Of a DNA stretch of 64,000 bases, positions 9,038 to 17,882 are shown one piece after another; within the stretch, counting starts at the first letter, position 1; each line of letters starts with the position of its first letter. The notes under the pieces were generated by a model. It searched no databases. It was not told where the DNA came from and saw only the letters and a list, made by a program, of their open reading frames with translations. Position numbers and translations under genes: made by a program. This stretch comes from Brachymonas denitrificans. Lineage in GTDB: Bacteria > Pseudomonadota > Gammaproteobacteria > Burkholderiales > Burkholderiaceae_C. The DNA lies in assembly GCF_907163135.1 (NCBI RefSeq), contig NZ_CAJQUA010000001.1, forward strand, positions 1,007,001 through 1,071,000, in the 5' to 3' direction.

Positions 9038-10798
9038 TTAGAGTGCCACGCGGCGGAAATCAGCCAGCAGCTGCGCCAGGTAGACGTTGAAACGGGTAGC
9101 CAGTGCACCGTCGATGACGCGATGGTCGGCCGTGAGCGAGAGCGGCAGCGTCAGGCGCGGCACGAACTGCTTGCCGTCCCACACCGGTTTCATGGCGCTC
9201 TTGTTGACGCCCAGAATCGCCACCTCGGGAGCATTGACGATGGGCGCAAAGTAGGTGCCTCCAATGCCGCCCAGGCTGGAGATAGTGAAGCAGGCACCCT
9301 GCATGTCGGCCGGGCCCAGCTTGCCGTCGCGCGCCTTCTTCGCCAGTTCGCCGGATTCCTGGGCAATCTCGAACACAGACTTCCGGTCGGCGTTCTTGAT
9401 GACCGGTACCACCAGACCATTCGGGGTATCGGCGGCAAAGGCGATGTTGAAGTACTTCTTCAGCACCAGGTTGTCGCCATCCAGCGAGCTGTTGAACTCG
9501 GGGAACTTCTGCAGCGCCTTGACGCAGGCCTTGATCAGGAAGGCGAGCATGGTGACCTTGATGCCGGCCTTCTCGTTCTCTTTGTTGAGCTGGACGCGGA
9601 AGGCTTCCAGTTCGGTGATATCGGCATCCTCGTGGTAAGTAACCGCGGGGATCATCACCCAGTTGCGCGACAGGTTCTGTGCGGAAATCTTCTTGATGCG
9701 CGACAGCGGCTGCGTTTCGATTTCGCCGAACTTGGCGAAATCGACCTTGGGCCAGGGCAGCAGGTTGAGTTCGCCGCCACCGGTCACGCCGCCGCCGGCC
9801 GGAGCCTTGGCCGCCTGCGCCTGCGTCTGCAGCGCACCGGACATGACGGCCTTGGTGAAGGACTGGACGTCTTCCTGCGTGATGCGGCCCTTGGGACCAG
9901 TGCCCTTGACCTCGGCAATCGGCACGCCCAGCAGGCGCGCGAACTTGCGTACGGAGGGCGATGCATGTGGCAGCTTGCCGCTTGCGGGTGCTGCAGCAGG
10001 GTTATGTGCTGCGGCCGGGGCGGCTGCCTTGGGGGCTGCGTCCTGCGTTGCTGTCTGCACCGAGGGCGCTGCTGCCTGTGCAGGAGCGGCTGCGGCTTGC
10101 ATCGGGGCTGCAGCACTCTCTGAATGTGCAGCGGCCGGAGCCGGCGCGGATGCGCCAGCGGCAGCCCCCAGAATCACGATCAGGTCGCCCTGGTTGATCT
10201 TGTCGCCCAGGTTGACCTTGACTTCCTTGACGGTACCAGCGTGGCTGGACGGGATCTCCATCGATGCCTTGTCGCTCTCCACGGTGAGCAGGCTCTGCTC
10301 GACCTTGACGGTATCGCCGGGCTTGACGAACAGCTCAATGACGGCGACATCCTTGAAATCACCAATATCGGGCACGCGCACTTCGACGCTGCCGCCCGGG
10401 GCGGCATGCGCCTGCTGTTGCAGCACGCCGGCGCCGGCCGTGTCGGCGGCGCGTGCTGCGGCAGATGCTTCGCTCGCCCCCGGAACCACTTCGCTGCCCC
10501 CCACCGGCGGCTCGGCATTGGCCGGGGAAGGCGCGGCCGCCCCCTGCCCTGCGTCTGCATCGGAGGCTTCCAGCAGCAGCACCACGGAGCCTTCGCGCAC
10601 CTTGTCGCCCAGGCTGACCTTGACTTCCTTCACCACACCAGCATGGCTGGAGGGAATTTCCATGGAGGCCTTGTCGCTCTCCACCGTGATCAGGCTCTGC
10701 TCCACCTTGACGGTGTCACCGGCCTTGACCAGCACCTCGATCACTGCCACATCGGAAAAATCACCGATATCCGGCACCTTGACTTCGATCGTTGCCAT
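9038..10798 (-). CDS. aceF: pyruvate dehydrogenase E2 (dihydrolipoyl acetyltransferase)
   Basis: Core of the pyruvate dehydrogenase complex; transfers the acetyl group to CoA. 586 residues: lipoyl domain 1 (1-78, Lys43), Ala/Pro linker, lipoyl domain 2 (137-212, Lys177), a second Ala-rich linker, a peripheral-subunit-binding domain with HASPSVRKFARLLGV (about 290-325), then the catalytic acyltransferase domain ending with ADHRVIDGA (His559, Asp563). The reading frame runs open far upstream through aceE in another frame, but the ATG at 10798, with a GGAGAC ribosome site, begins the first lipoyl domain exactly. Lies 23 bases after aceE. Both lipoyl domains are nearly identical to that on lpdA. 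Confidence 0.97.
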   Translation of the reverse strand: MATIEVKVPDIGDFSDVAVIEVLVKAGDTVKVEQSLITVESDKASMEIPSSHAGVVKEVKVSLGDKVREGSVVLLLEASDADAGQGAAAPSPANAEPPVGGSEVVPGASEASAAARAADTAGAGVLQQQAHAAPGGSVEVRVPDIGDFKDVAVIELFVKPGDTVKVEQSLLTVESDKASMEIPSSHAGTVKEVKVNLGDKINQGDLIVILGAAAGASAPAPAAAHSESAAAPMQAAAAPAQAAAPSVQTATQDAAPKAAAPAAAHNPAAAPASGKLPHASPSVRKFARLLGVPIAEVKGTGPKGRITQEDVQSFTKAVMSGALQTQAQAAKAPAGGGVTGGGELNLLPWPKVDFAKFGEIETQPLSRIKKISAQNLSRNWVMIPAVTYHEDADITELEAFRVQLNKENEKAGIKVTMLAFLIKACVKALQKFPEFNSSLDGDNLVLKKYFNIAFAADTPNGLVVPVIKNADRKSVFEIAQESGELAKKARDGKLGPADMQGACFTISSLGGIGGTYFAPIVNAPEVAILGVNKSAMKPVWDGKQFVPRLTLPLSLTADHRVIDGALATRFNVYLAQLLADFRRVAL

Positions 10799-10821
10799 AG
10801 TCTGTCTCCTTTCGCGCCGGA

Positions 10822-13530
10822 TCAGGCGTACAGCGGGTTGATCTTGTCGGCGTCGATGCCGTATTTGGCGATGGCTTCTGCCACCTTGGCCACCGGCAGC
10901 TTGCCCTCGTCGGCCAGCGAGCGGAGCGCGGCCAGCACGATGTAGTGGCGGTCGATCTCGAAGTGCTCGCGCAGGCGGTAGCGGAAATCGCTGCGGCCGA
11001 AGCCGTCTGTGCCCAGCACGCGGTAGCTGCGACCGGCCGGGATGAACGGACGGATCTGCTCGGCGTAGGCCTTGATGTAGTCGGTGGAGGCAATCACCGG
11101 GCCGGTGCTGCCTTCCAGTTGCTGCTGCACAAAGGACTTGCGCGGCGTCTCCAGCGGGTGCAGCAGGTTCCAGCGCTCGGCGTCTTGGCCGTCGCGACCC
11201 AGCTCGTTGAAGCTCGGGCAGCTCCAGACGTCTGCGGCAATGCCCCAGTCCTGCGCCAGCAGGGCCTGCGCTGCGATGCTCTCGCGCAGAATGGAGCCGG
11301 AGCCCAGCAGCTGCACGCGCTGCTGCACGCCTTCGGCGCCGGGCTTGCACAGGTACATGCCCTTGATGATCTGCTCTTCCGTACCGGGCGTCAGGCCAGG
11401 CATGGCGTAGTTCTCGTTCAGCAGCGTGAGGTAGAAGAACACGTTGTCCTGCTTCTCGACCATGCGCTTGAGGCCGTGGTGCAGGATGATGGCCACTTCA
11501 TGCGCGAAGGTCGGGTCGTAAGTGACGCAGTTCGGGATGGTGCCGGCCAGGATGTGGCTGTGGCCGTCCTCGTGCTGCAGGCCTTCGCCGTTGAGCGTGG
11601 TACGGCCGGAGGTGCCACCCAGCAGGAAACCGCGCGCCTGCATGTCGCCAGCCGCCCAGGCCAGATCGCCCACGCGCTGGAAGCCGAACATGGAGTAATA
11701 GACGTAGAACGGGATCATGATCCGGTTCGACGTGGAGTAGCTGGTGGCAGCGGCAATCCAGCTGGACATGCCGCCGGCTTCGTTGATGCCTTCCTGCAGG
11801 ATCTGGCCGTCGGTCTGCTCCTTGTAGTACATCACCTGGTCGCGGTCGACCGGGGTGTAGTTCTGGCCAGCGGGGTTGTAGATGCCGATCTGGCGGAACA
11901 GGCCTTCCATGCCGAAGGTACGGGCCTCGTCCACCAGGATGGGCACCACGCGCGGGCCCAGGGCCTGGTCGCGCAGCAGCTGCGTCAGGAAGCGCACATA
12001 GGCCTGCGTGGTGCTGATCTCACGGCCTTCGGCAGTGGGCTCGAGCACGGCCTTGAAGGTTTCCAGCGAAGGCACGGTGAAGCTCTCGTCGCTCTTCGCG
12101 CGGCGGTGCGGCAGATAGCCCCCCAGTTCCTTGCGGCGGGCGTGCAGGTACTGCATCTCGGGCGTGTCATCCGCCGGCTTGTAATACGGAATGCTGGGCA
12201 GCTCGCTGTCCGGGATCGGGATGTTGAAGCGGTCGCGGATGTAGCGGATATCGTCATCGCTCAGCTTCTTGGTCTGGTGCACGGTGTTCTTGCCTTCACC
12301 GGCCTTGCCCATGCCGAAGCCCTTGATGGTCTTGACCAGCAGCACGGTGGGCTGGCCCTTGTGCTCGTTGGCAGCATGGAACGCGGCATAGACCTTCTGC
12401 GGATCATGGCCACCACGGCGCAGTTCCCAGATCTCGTCGTCGCTCATGTGCTCGACCAGCTTGGCCGTTTCGGGGTAGCGGCCGAAGAAGTGCTTGCGCA
12501 CGTAGGCGCCGTCGTTGGCCTTGAAGGACTGGTAGTCGCCGTCCAGCACCTCCATCATCAGCTGGCGCAGCTTGCCGTCCTTGTCGCGGGCCAGCAGCGG
12601 ATCCCAGTTGCTGCCCCACAGCAGCTTGATCACGTTCCAGCCGGAACCACGGAATTCGCCTTCCAGTTCCTGCACGATCTTGCCGTTGCCGCGCACCGGA
12701 CCGTCCAGGCGCTGCAGGTTGCAGTTGATCACGAAAATCAGGTTGTCCAGCTTCTCGCGCGAGGCCAGGCTGATGGCGCCCAGGCTTTCCACCTCGTCCA
12801 TCTCGCCGTCGCCCAGAAACACCCAGACCTTGCGGTTTTCGGTATTGGCAATGCCGCGGGCGTGCAGGTACTTCAGGAAGCGCGCCTGGTAGATGGCCAT
12901 CAGCGGGCCCAGACCCATGGACACCGTGGGGAACTGCCAGAAGTCGGGCATCAGCTTGGGGTGCGGGTAGCTGGACAGGCCCTTGCCGCCGACTTCCTGA
13001 CGGAAGTTGTCGAGTTGCTCTTCGGTCAGACGGCCTTCCAGGTAGGCGCGGGCATAGATGCCGGGCGCGCTGTGACCCTGGATGTAGAGGCAGTCGCCGC
13101 CGTGGTTTTCGCTTTCGGCGTGCCAGAAGTGGTTGAAGCCGGCCCCCAGCATGCTGGCCAGCGAGGCGAAGGAGCCGATGTGGCCACCCAGATCGCCGCC
13201 GTCAGCGGGGTTGAGGCGGTTGGCGCGCACCACCATGGCCATGGCGTTCCAGCGCATGAAGGAACGCAGGCGCTTTTCGATGGTGACGTTGCCGGGGTTG
13301 CGGGCTTCCTGCTCGGGCTCCAGCGTGTTGACATAGGCCGTATGGGCGGAAAACGGCATGTCCATGCTGTGCTGGCGGGCCGTTTCCAGCAGGTGCTCCA
13401 GCAGGAAATGGGCGCGTTCCCTGCCCTCGTTGGCGATCACCGCAGCCAGGGCGTCTACCCATTCCCGGGTTTCTTCCCTGTCGGTATCCGGAATGATGTG
13501 ACCGTCCACCGGCATCTGTGCGTCTGGCAT
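10822..13530 (-). CDS. aceE: pyruvate dehydrogenase E1 component, homodimeric type
   Basis: ThDP-dependent decarboxylation of pyruvate and reductive acetylation of E2. 902 residues (family about 885-900). Family segments seen: RWNAMAMVVRANR near the N-terminus, GGHIGSFASLASMLGAGFNHF, the ThDP motif VFLGDGEMDEVESLGAISLASREKL with the following NLIFVINCNLQRLDGPVRGN, IKGFGMGKAGEGKNTVHQ, and the C-terminal FGRSDFRYRLREHFEIDRHY. CAGGAGACAACC precedes the ATG, giving a good ribosome site. First gene of aceE-aceF-lpdA; promoter and a palindrome lie in the 218-base gap to the divergent kinase gene. Confidence 0.98.
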   Translation of the reverse strand: MPDAQMPVDGHIIPDTDREETREWVDALAAVIANEGRERAHFLLEHLLETARQHSMDMPFSAHTAYVNTLEPEQEARNPGNVTIEKRLRSFMRWNAMAMVVRANRLNPADGGDLGGHIGSFASLASMLGAGFNHFWHAESENHGGDCLYIQGHSAPGIYARAYLEGRLTEEQLDNFRQEVGGKGLSSYPHPKLMPDFWQFPTVSMGLGPLMAIYQARFLKYLHARGIANTENRKVWVFLGDGEMDEVESLGAISLASREKLDNLIFVINCNLQRLDGPVRGNGKIVQELEGEFRGSGWNVIKLLWGSNWDPLLARDKDGKLRQLMMEVLDGDYQSFKANDGAYVRKHFFGRYPETAKLVEHMSDDEIWELRRGGHDPQKVYAAFHAANEHKGQPTVLLVKTIKGFGMGKAGEGKNTVHQTKKLSDDDIRYIRDRFNIPIPDSELPSIPYYKPADDTPEMQYLHARRKELGGYLPHRRAKSDESFTVPSLETFKAVLEPTAEGREISTTQAYVRFLTQLLRDQALGPRVVPILVDEARTFGMEGLFRQIGIYNPAGQNYTPVDRDQVMYYKEQTDGQILQEGINEAGGMSSWIAAATSYSTSNRIMIPFYVYYSMFGFQRVGDLAWAAGDMQARGFLLGGTSGRTTLNGEGLQHEDGHSHILAGTIPNCVTYDPTFAHEVAIILHHGLKRMVEKQDNVFFYLTLLNENYAMPGLTPGTEEQIIKGMYLCKPGAEGVQQRVQLLGSGSILRESIAAQALLAQDWGIAADVWSCPSFNELGRDGQDAERWNLLHPLETPRKSFVQQQLEGSTGPVIASTDYIKAYAEQIRPFIPAGRSYRVLGTDGFGRSDFRYRLREHFEIDRHYIVLAALRSLADEGKLPVAKVAEAIAKYGIDADKINPLYA

Positions 13531-13563
13531 GGTTGTCTCCTGTGTTTGTGGTTCTCAAGGGAT

Positions 13564-13579
13564 TGTGCATAAATGCACA
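13564..13579. promoter_or_regulatory. 16-base palindrome before aceE, candidate operator
   Basis: TGTGCAT-AA-ATGCACA is a perfect inverted repeat 34-49 bases upstream of the aceE ATG. It would sit in the aceE leader or near the start of transcription. Symmetry and size suit a dimeric GntR- or LacI-type repressor, but it does not match the E. coli PdhR box (ATTGG..CCAAT). Identity of the binder is unknown. Confidence 0.45.
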
Positions 13580-13631
13580 GGCAGTATCTCACAAGGAAAC
13601 CCCTATTTCAAAATATGATGATTGTTTTTAT

Positions 13632-13637
13632 ATTATA
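13632..13637 (-). promoter_or_regulatory. possible -10 element for aceE
   Basis: A perfect TATAAT on the minus strand in a very A/T-rich stretch (about 13600-13660) of the aceE/kinase divergent gap. No convincing -35 at standard spacing. A leader of about 95 bases would follow, containing the 13564 palindrome. Confidence 0.35.
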
Positions 13638-13748
13638 AAAATATGACCAATCGATCACATTCTGTAAGGCCCATACAAAGCTGGGCTGGCATGATGGGCG
13701 GCTGAGTTCTCTTCAAACCGTCGTCGCACAAGGTCAATCATCGTTTTC

Positions 13749-16265
13749 ATGGGCAACAGCACCAGATCCCGGCGGGGCAAGCCCCTGACTTCGCTGCAGT
13801 GGTGGCGCGACCTTCCCGCGCACCGGCAGGACCGTTTCATGGGCCTGTTTCCGGTGCTGGCGGTGCTGCTGTTCGTGATGGCGGTGGTGGCCGCCATCAG
13901 CTATCTGCGCATGGAAGAGATGCAGGCCGAGCAGCAATCGGTGCAACGCGATGGCGAGCATTCGCGCCAGCGCGTCAACTTGCGCCTGTCCGAGCGCCAG
14001 GAGCAATTGCAGAAGTTCGGGCGCGAACTGGATCCCGCCCGGGTTTCAACCGGGATGTTCACCCAGCAGGTAAGCCGTATGGCGCTCGACAACCCCGAGG
14101 TGCTGGACATGACCTGGCTGGACGCCGACGGCAACACGCGCGCCTCGCGGGAAATGCATGATTCCGGGGCCTACACCCTGGCCCGTCCGGGCGCCACCCT
14201 GCCTCTGCCCCAGGAGCGCAGCCTGCTCGAGGCCGTGCGCGAAGCACGGCAGGCGCGCTATGTGCTCATCACACGCCACGAAGGCGAGGACGCATTCCTC
14301 GCTTTCATGCTGCCACTGGGGCAGCGCGACGCACCGAATGGCTATCTGTACGCGCGCTACAACCTGTCATCGCTGCTGTATTACGCCATCCCTTCGGACG
14401 TGTTCGCCCAGTACGCCGTCTCGCTGATGGATGCGCACAAGCGCGTGGTAGCCGGCCAGAACGTCGATCCCGATGAAAAAGTGGCCTGGTGGCAGCTCTG
14501 GTCTTCCATGCACAACAGCGTGTACAACGCCCCGCTGGCAACAGTGGATAACGTGCTGACCCTGCATTTGCGCGCCTACCGTGCCAGCAGCAGCATGACC
14601 AACCGCGGCCTGTTCCTGCTGGTGCTGGCCCTGAGTGCACTCACTGCCTGGATGCTGATCGCCAACTGGCGTCACCTGCGCCGTCGCCAGCGTTCGCAGC
14701 AGGAACTGCTGTCCGAAACCAGCTTTCGCCGCGCCATGGAAAACTCGCTGGTCATCGGCATGCGCGCACTGGATCTGGACGGACGCATCAGCTACGTGAA
14801 CGCGGCCTTCTGCCAGATGACCGGCTGGAGCGCGGAAGAACTGATCGGGCAGCGCCCGCCCTACTCCTTCTGGCATGAGGATGACCATACACGCCACCAC
14901 CGCATCCTGAGCAAGACCCTGCAGGACCAGATCCCGCAGGGCGGCTACATCATGCGTGTGCAGCGCAAGAACGGCACCACCTTCGAGGCGCGCATCTACA
15001 TGTCGCCGCTGATCGGCGTGGATGGCCGGCAGACGGGCTGGATGTCGTCCATGACGGACATCACCGAACCGAACCGCATCAAACGCCAGCTCACGAACGC
15101 CTACGAACGCTTCACCCGCGTGCTGGATGCGCTGGACGTGAGCATTTCCGTTGCGCCGCTCGGCAGCAACGAACTGCTGTTTGCCAACCAGGCCTACCGC
15201 CATTGGTTCAGCGACGACAACGCGGCAGGCCACATGCGCATGCTGACCAAGGCTGGCAGCCCCGGTGGCGACGCGACCGGCACCCCCCGCAGCGGCGAAG
15301 ACCCGCTCGCCGGACTGCCGACCGCCGCGCTGCACGATGCCAGCAACAACACGGAAATCTACCTGTCGCAGCTCGACAAGTGGATCGAGGTGCGTTCGCG
15401 CTATCTGGAATGGGTGGACGGCCGGCTGGCACAGCTGGTGGTCGCCACCGACATCACCGCTCGCCGCCAGGCCGAGGAGCAAAGTGCCCAGCACGAGGCG
15501 CGCGCCCAGGCCGCGAGCCGTCTGGTCACCATGGGGGAAATGGCCTCCAGCGTGGCGCACGAGCTCAACCAGCCGCTCACCGCCATCAACAACTACTGCA
15601 ACGGCATGATCAGCCGCCTGCGCAACGGACAGATCGACCAGGAGGCACTGCTGGGCGCACTGGACAAGACCTCGCGCCAGGCCCAGCGCGCCGGACAGAT
15701 CATCCAGCGCATCCGCACCTTCGTGAAGCGCAGCACACCCAACTATTCGGATGCCGACGTCGAGACCATGGTGGTCGAGGCCGTGGAACTGGCCGAAATC
15801 GAGATGCGCCGCCGCAATGTGCGCCTGCAGTACAGCGTGGAGCGCGGCCTGCCCATCCTGCGCGTGGACAAAATCCTGGTGGAACAGGTGCTGATCAACC
15901 TGCTCAAGAACGCTGCCGAGGCCATCGACCAGGCAGGCATGCTGGCCGACCGCCGCCACGTACGCCTGGAGGTTTGCAGCACCGTGCGCGAAGACCGCCC
16001 GGTGGTGGAATTCAGCATCCAGGACCAGGGCACCGGCTTGTCGCAGGAAACGCTGGACCACCTGTTCGAGGCGTTCTACACCACCAAGGCCGAGGGCATG
16101 GGCATCGGCCTGAACCTGTGCCGCAGCATTGTTGAATCGCACCAGGGCCGATTGATGGCCGAGAACATCTACAATGACAATATGGTGACTGGGTGCCGAT
16201 TCACTTTCTGGCTGCCCATCCCCACCACCCCTGTTCCCAGCGACTCACAGACGATCACATCATGA
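13749..16265 (+). CDS. membrane PAS-domain sensor histidine kinase
   Basis: Two-component kinase; signal unknown. 838 residues. Transmembrane helix 1 (about 32-53, GLFPVLAVLLFVMAVVAAIS), a periplasmic sensor region of about 230 residues, helix 2 (about 287-307), a PAS domain (about 325-445, GRISYVNAAFCQMTGWSAEE), a weaker second PAS (about 455-580), the H-box SSVAHELNQPLTAINNYC with phosphoacceptor His604, and a GHKL ATPase with NLLKNAAEAID and GMGIGLNLCRSIVE. HELNQPL is the FixL/DctB-type box. The stop overlaps the regulator start (ATGA). Divergent from aceE, 218 bases apart, which suggests a link to pyruvate metabolism but does not prove it. Confidence 0.93.
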   Translation: MGNSTRSRRGKPLTSLQWWRDLPAHRQDRFMGLFPVLAVLLFVMAVVAAISYLRMEEMQAEQQSVQRDGEHSRQRVNLRLSERQEQLQKFGRELDPARVSTGMFTQQVSRMALDNPEVLDMTWLDADGNTRASREMHDSGAYTLARPGATLPLPQERSLLEAVREARQARYVLITRHEGEDAFLAFMLPLGQRDAPNGYLYARYNLSSLLYYAIPSDVFAQYAVSLMDAHKRVVAGQNVDPDEKVAWWQLWSSMHNSVYNAPLATVDNVLTLHLRAYRASSSMTNRGLFLLVLALSALTAWMLIANWRHLRRRQRSQQELLSETSFRRAMENSLVIGMRALDLDGRISYVNAAFCQMTGWSAEELIGQRPPYSFWHEDDHTRHHRILSKTLQDQIPQGGYIMRVQRKNGTTFEARIYMSPLIGVDGRQTGWMSSMTDITEPNRIKRQLTNAYERFTRVLDALDVSISVAPLGSNELLFANQAYRHWFSDDNAAGHMRMLTKAGSPGGDATGTPRSGEDPLAGLPTAALHDASNNTEIYLSQLDKWIEVRSRYLEWVDGRLAQLVVATDITARRQAEEQSAQHEARAQAASRLVTMGEMASSVAHELNQPLTAINNYCNGMISRLRNGQIDQEALLGALDKTSRQAQRAGQIIQRIRTFVKRSTPNYSDADVETMVVEAVELAEIEMRRRNVRLQYSVERGLPILRVDKILVEQVLINLLKNAAEAIDQAGMLADRRHVRLEVCSTVREDRPVVEFSIQDQGTGLSQETLDHLFEAFYTTKAEGMGIGLNLCRSIVESHQGRLMAENIYNDNMVTGCRFTFWLPIPTTPVPSDSQTITS

Positions 16266-16888
16266 GCTTGATTCCAGAAAAAGGCACCATTTACGTCGTG
16301 GATGATGACGAGGCCGTACGCGACTCGCTGCAGTGGCTGCTTGAGGGCAAGGGCTACCGCGTGCGCTGCTTCGACTCCGCCGAGACCTTTCTCAGCCGCT
16401 ACGACCCGCGCGAGGTCGCCTGCATGTTCGTGGATATCCGCATGGATGGCATGAGCGGCCTGGATCTGCAGGATCGCCTGATCGAGCGCAAATCGCCGCT
16501 GCCCATCGTGTTCATCACTGGCCATGGCGACGTGCCCATGGCGGTCGAGACCATGAAAAAAGGCGCGCTCGACTTCATTCAGAAGCCTTTCCGCGAGGAA
16601 GACCTGGAAGCCCTGGTCGAGAAGATGCTGGATCGTGCGCGCGCCGCATTTGCCGAACACCAGCAGGCCAGCACACGCGAATCGCTGCTGGGCAAGCTCA
16701 CCAACCGCGAAGCCCAGGTGCTGGAGCGCATCGTGGCCGGCCGCCTGAACAAGCAGATTGCCGATGACCTGAACATCAGCATCAAGACGGTGGAGGCGCA
16801 CCGCGCCAATATCATGGAAAAACTAAACGCCAATACGGTGGCCGACCTGCTCAAGGTGGCACTGGGTTCCAACGCCCCCAAGTCCTGA
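16262..16888 (+). CDS. FixJ/LuxR-type response regulator
   Basis: Cognate regulator of the preceding kinase. 208 residues: receiver domain (about 8-125) with acidic pocket [10 protein letters not shown] (Asp14-16), phosphoacceptor Asp58 in [12 protein letters not shown], conserved T in [14 protein letters not shown] and Lys in DFIQKPF, then a LuxR-type helix-turn-helix (about 140-200) with [20 protein letters not shown] and [16 protein letters not shown]. The ATG overlaps the kinase stop by 4 bases, so the two are translationally coupled. A strong terminator follows directly, closing the two-gene operon. It resembles FixJ, TtrR and DctR, and the regulon is unknown. A short frame open upstream lacks a start that would avoid deep overlap. 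Confidence 0.93.
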   Translation: MSLIPEKGTIYVVDDDEAVRDSLQWLLEGKGYRVRCFDSAETFLSRYDPREVACMFVDIRMDGMSGLDLQDRLIERKSPLPIVFITGHGDVPMAVETMKKGALDFIQKPFREEDLEALVEKMLDRARAAFAEHQQASTRESLLGKLTNREAQVLERIVAGRLNKQIADDLNISIKTVEAHRANIMEKLNANTVADLLKVALGSNAPKS

Positions 16889-16909
16889 GCACGCCCCACC
16901 CTGCACCAG

Positions 16910-16938
16910 CATTCCCGCCCGAGCGGGAATGTTTTTTT
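16910..16938 (+). terminator. intrinsic terminator of the kinase-regulator operon
   Basis: CATTCCCGC (16910-16918), 4-base loop, GCGGGAATG (16923-16931), then seven Ts (16932-16938). Textbook rho-independent terminator 22 bases after the regulator stop. Confidence 0.93.
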
Positions 16939-16965
16939 GATCAATCCATTTTTCCAGGATCTCCC

Positions 16966-17823
16966 ATGACAGCCCAACTCATCAACGGTAACGAACTCTC
17001 CCGGAAACTGCGCGGCGAAGTGGCCGAGCGCGCCGCTGCGCTCAAGGCCAGGGGCATCACGCCCGGCTTGGCCGTGGTGCTGGTGGGCGACAATCCGGCC
17101 AGCCAGGTCTACGTGCGCAACAAGGTCAAGGCCTGCGAAGACAACGGCCTGCACTCCGTGCTCGAAAAATACGACGCCTCAATGACCGAAGCCGAGCTGC
17201 TGGCCCGCGTGGACGCCCTGAACAACGACCCGTCCATCCACGGCATTCTGGTGCAACTGCCGCTGCCTGCACACATCGATGCCCAGAAAGTGATCGAGGC
17301 CATCAGCCCGGCCAAGGACGTGGACGGCTTCCATATCGCCAGCGCAGGCGCCCTGATGACCGGCATGCCCGGCTTCTGGCCCTGCACGCCCTACGGCTGC
17401 ATGAAGATGCTGGAAAGCATCGGCTACGACCTGAAAGGCAAGCACGCCGTGGTGATCGGCCGCAGCAACATCGTGGGCAAGCCGATGGCACTGATGCTGC
17501 TGGCCAAGGATGCCACCGTCACCATCTGCCACAGCCGCACCGCCGACCTGAAGGCGCAGACCCTGCAGGCCGATGTGATCGTCGCCGCCGTGGGCAAGCG
17601 CAACGTGCTGACGGCCGACATGGTCAAGCCCGGTGCCGTGGTGCTGGACGTGGGCATGAACCGCAACGACGAAGGCAAGCTCTGCGGCGACGTCGACTTT
17701 GAGGGCGTGAAGGACGTGGCCGGCTACATCACGCCGGTGCCGGGCGGAGTCGGCCCGATGACCATCACCATGCTGCTGGTCAACACCATCGAGGCGGCCG
17801 AGCGCGAGGCGGCTGCGCGCTGA
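16966..17823 (+). CDS. folD: methylenetetrahydrofolate dehydrogenase/cyclohydrolase
   Basis: Bifunctional cytoplasmic enzyme converting 5,10-methylene-THF to 10-formyl-THF with NADP, supplying one-carbon units for purines and fMet. 285 residues, normal length. Signatures: [20 protein letters not shown] with catalytic Lys in the [10 protein letters not shown] segment, [17 protein letters not shown], the NADP-binding [18 protein letters not shown], and the C-terminal [18 protein letters not shown]. Starts 27 bases after the upstream terminator; probably its own promoter or one inside the regulator gene. The next gene prlC follows after 59 bases on the same strand. Confidence 0.97.
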   Translation: MTAQLINGNELSRKLRGEVAERAAALKARGITPGLAVVLVGDNPASQVYVRNKVKACEDNGLHSVLEKYDASMTEAELLARVDALNNDPSIHGILVQLPLPAHIDAQKVIEAISPAKDVDGFHIASAGALMTGMPGFWPCTPYGCMKMLESIGYDLKGKHAVVIGRSNIVGKPMALMLLAKDATVTICHSRTADLKAQTLQADVIVAAVGKRNVLTADMVKPGAVVLDVGMNRNDEGKLCGDVDFEGVKDVAGYITPVPGGVGPMTITMLLVNTIEAAEREAAAR

Positions 17824-17882
17824 ATCAGCGCTCATGAACGCGGGCGGCTCTCTACCCTTGAAGGGCCGGCGTTCAGCCTTAC

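Noticed and set aside
10945-13572. 875-codon open frame antisense to aceE
   Set aside because: Same cause; no ribosome site, and a Leu/His/Val-rich composition typical of antisense frames. Similar long antisense frames over prlC, hflX and tadA were rejected for the same reason.
16262-16888. Kinase-regulator pair as a mobile or defence island
   Set aside because: It has ordinary two-component architecture, host-like composition and a proper terminator; no integrase, repeats or att sites nearby.
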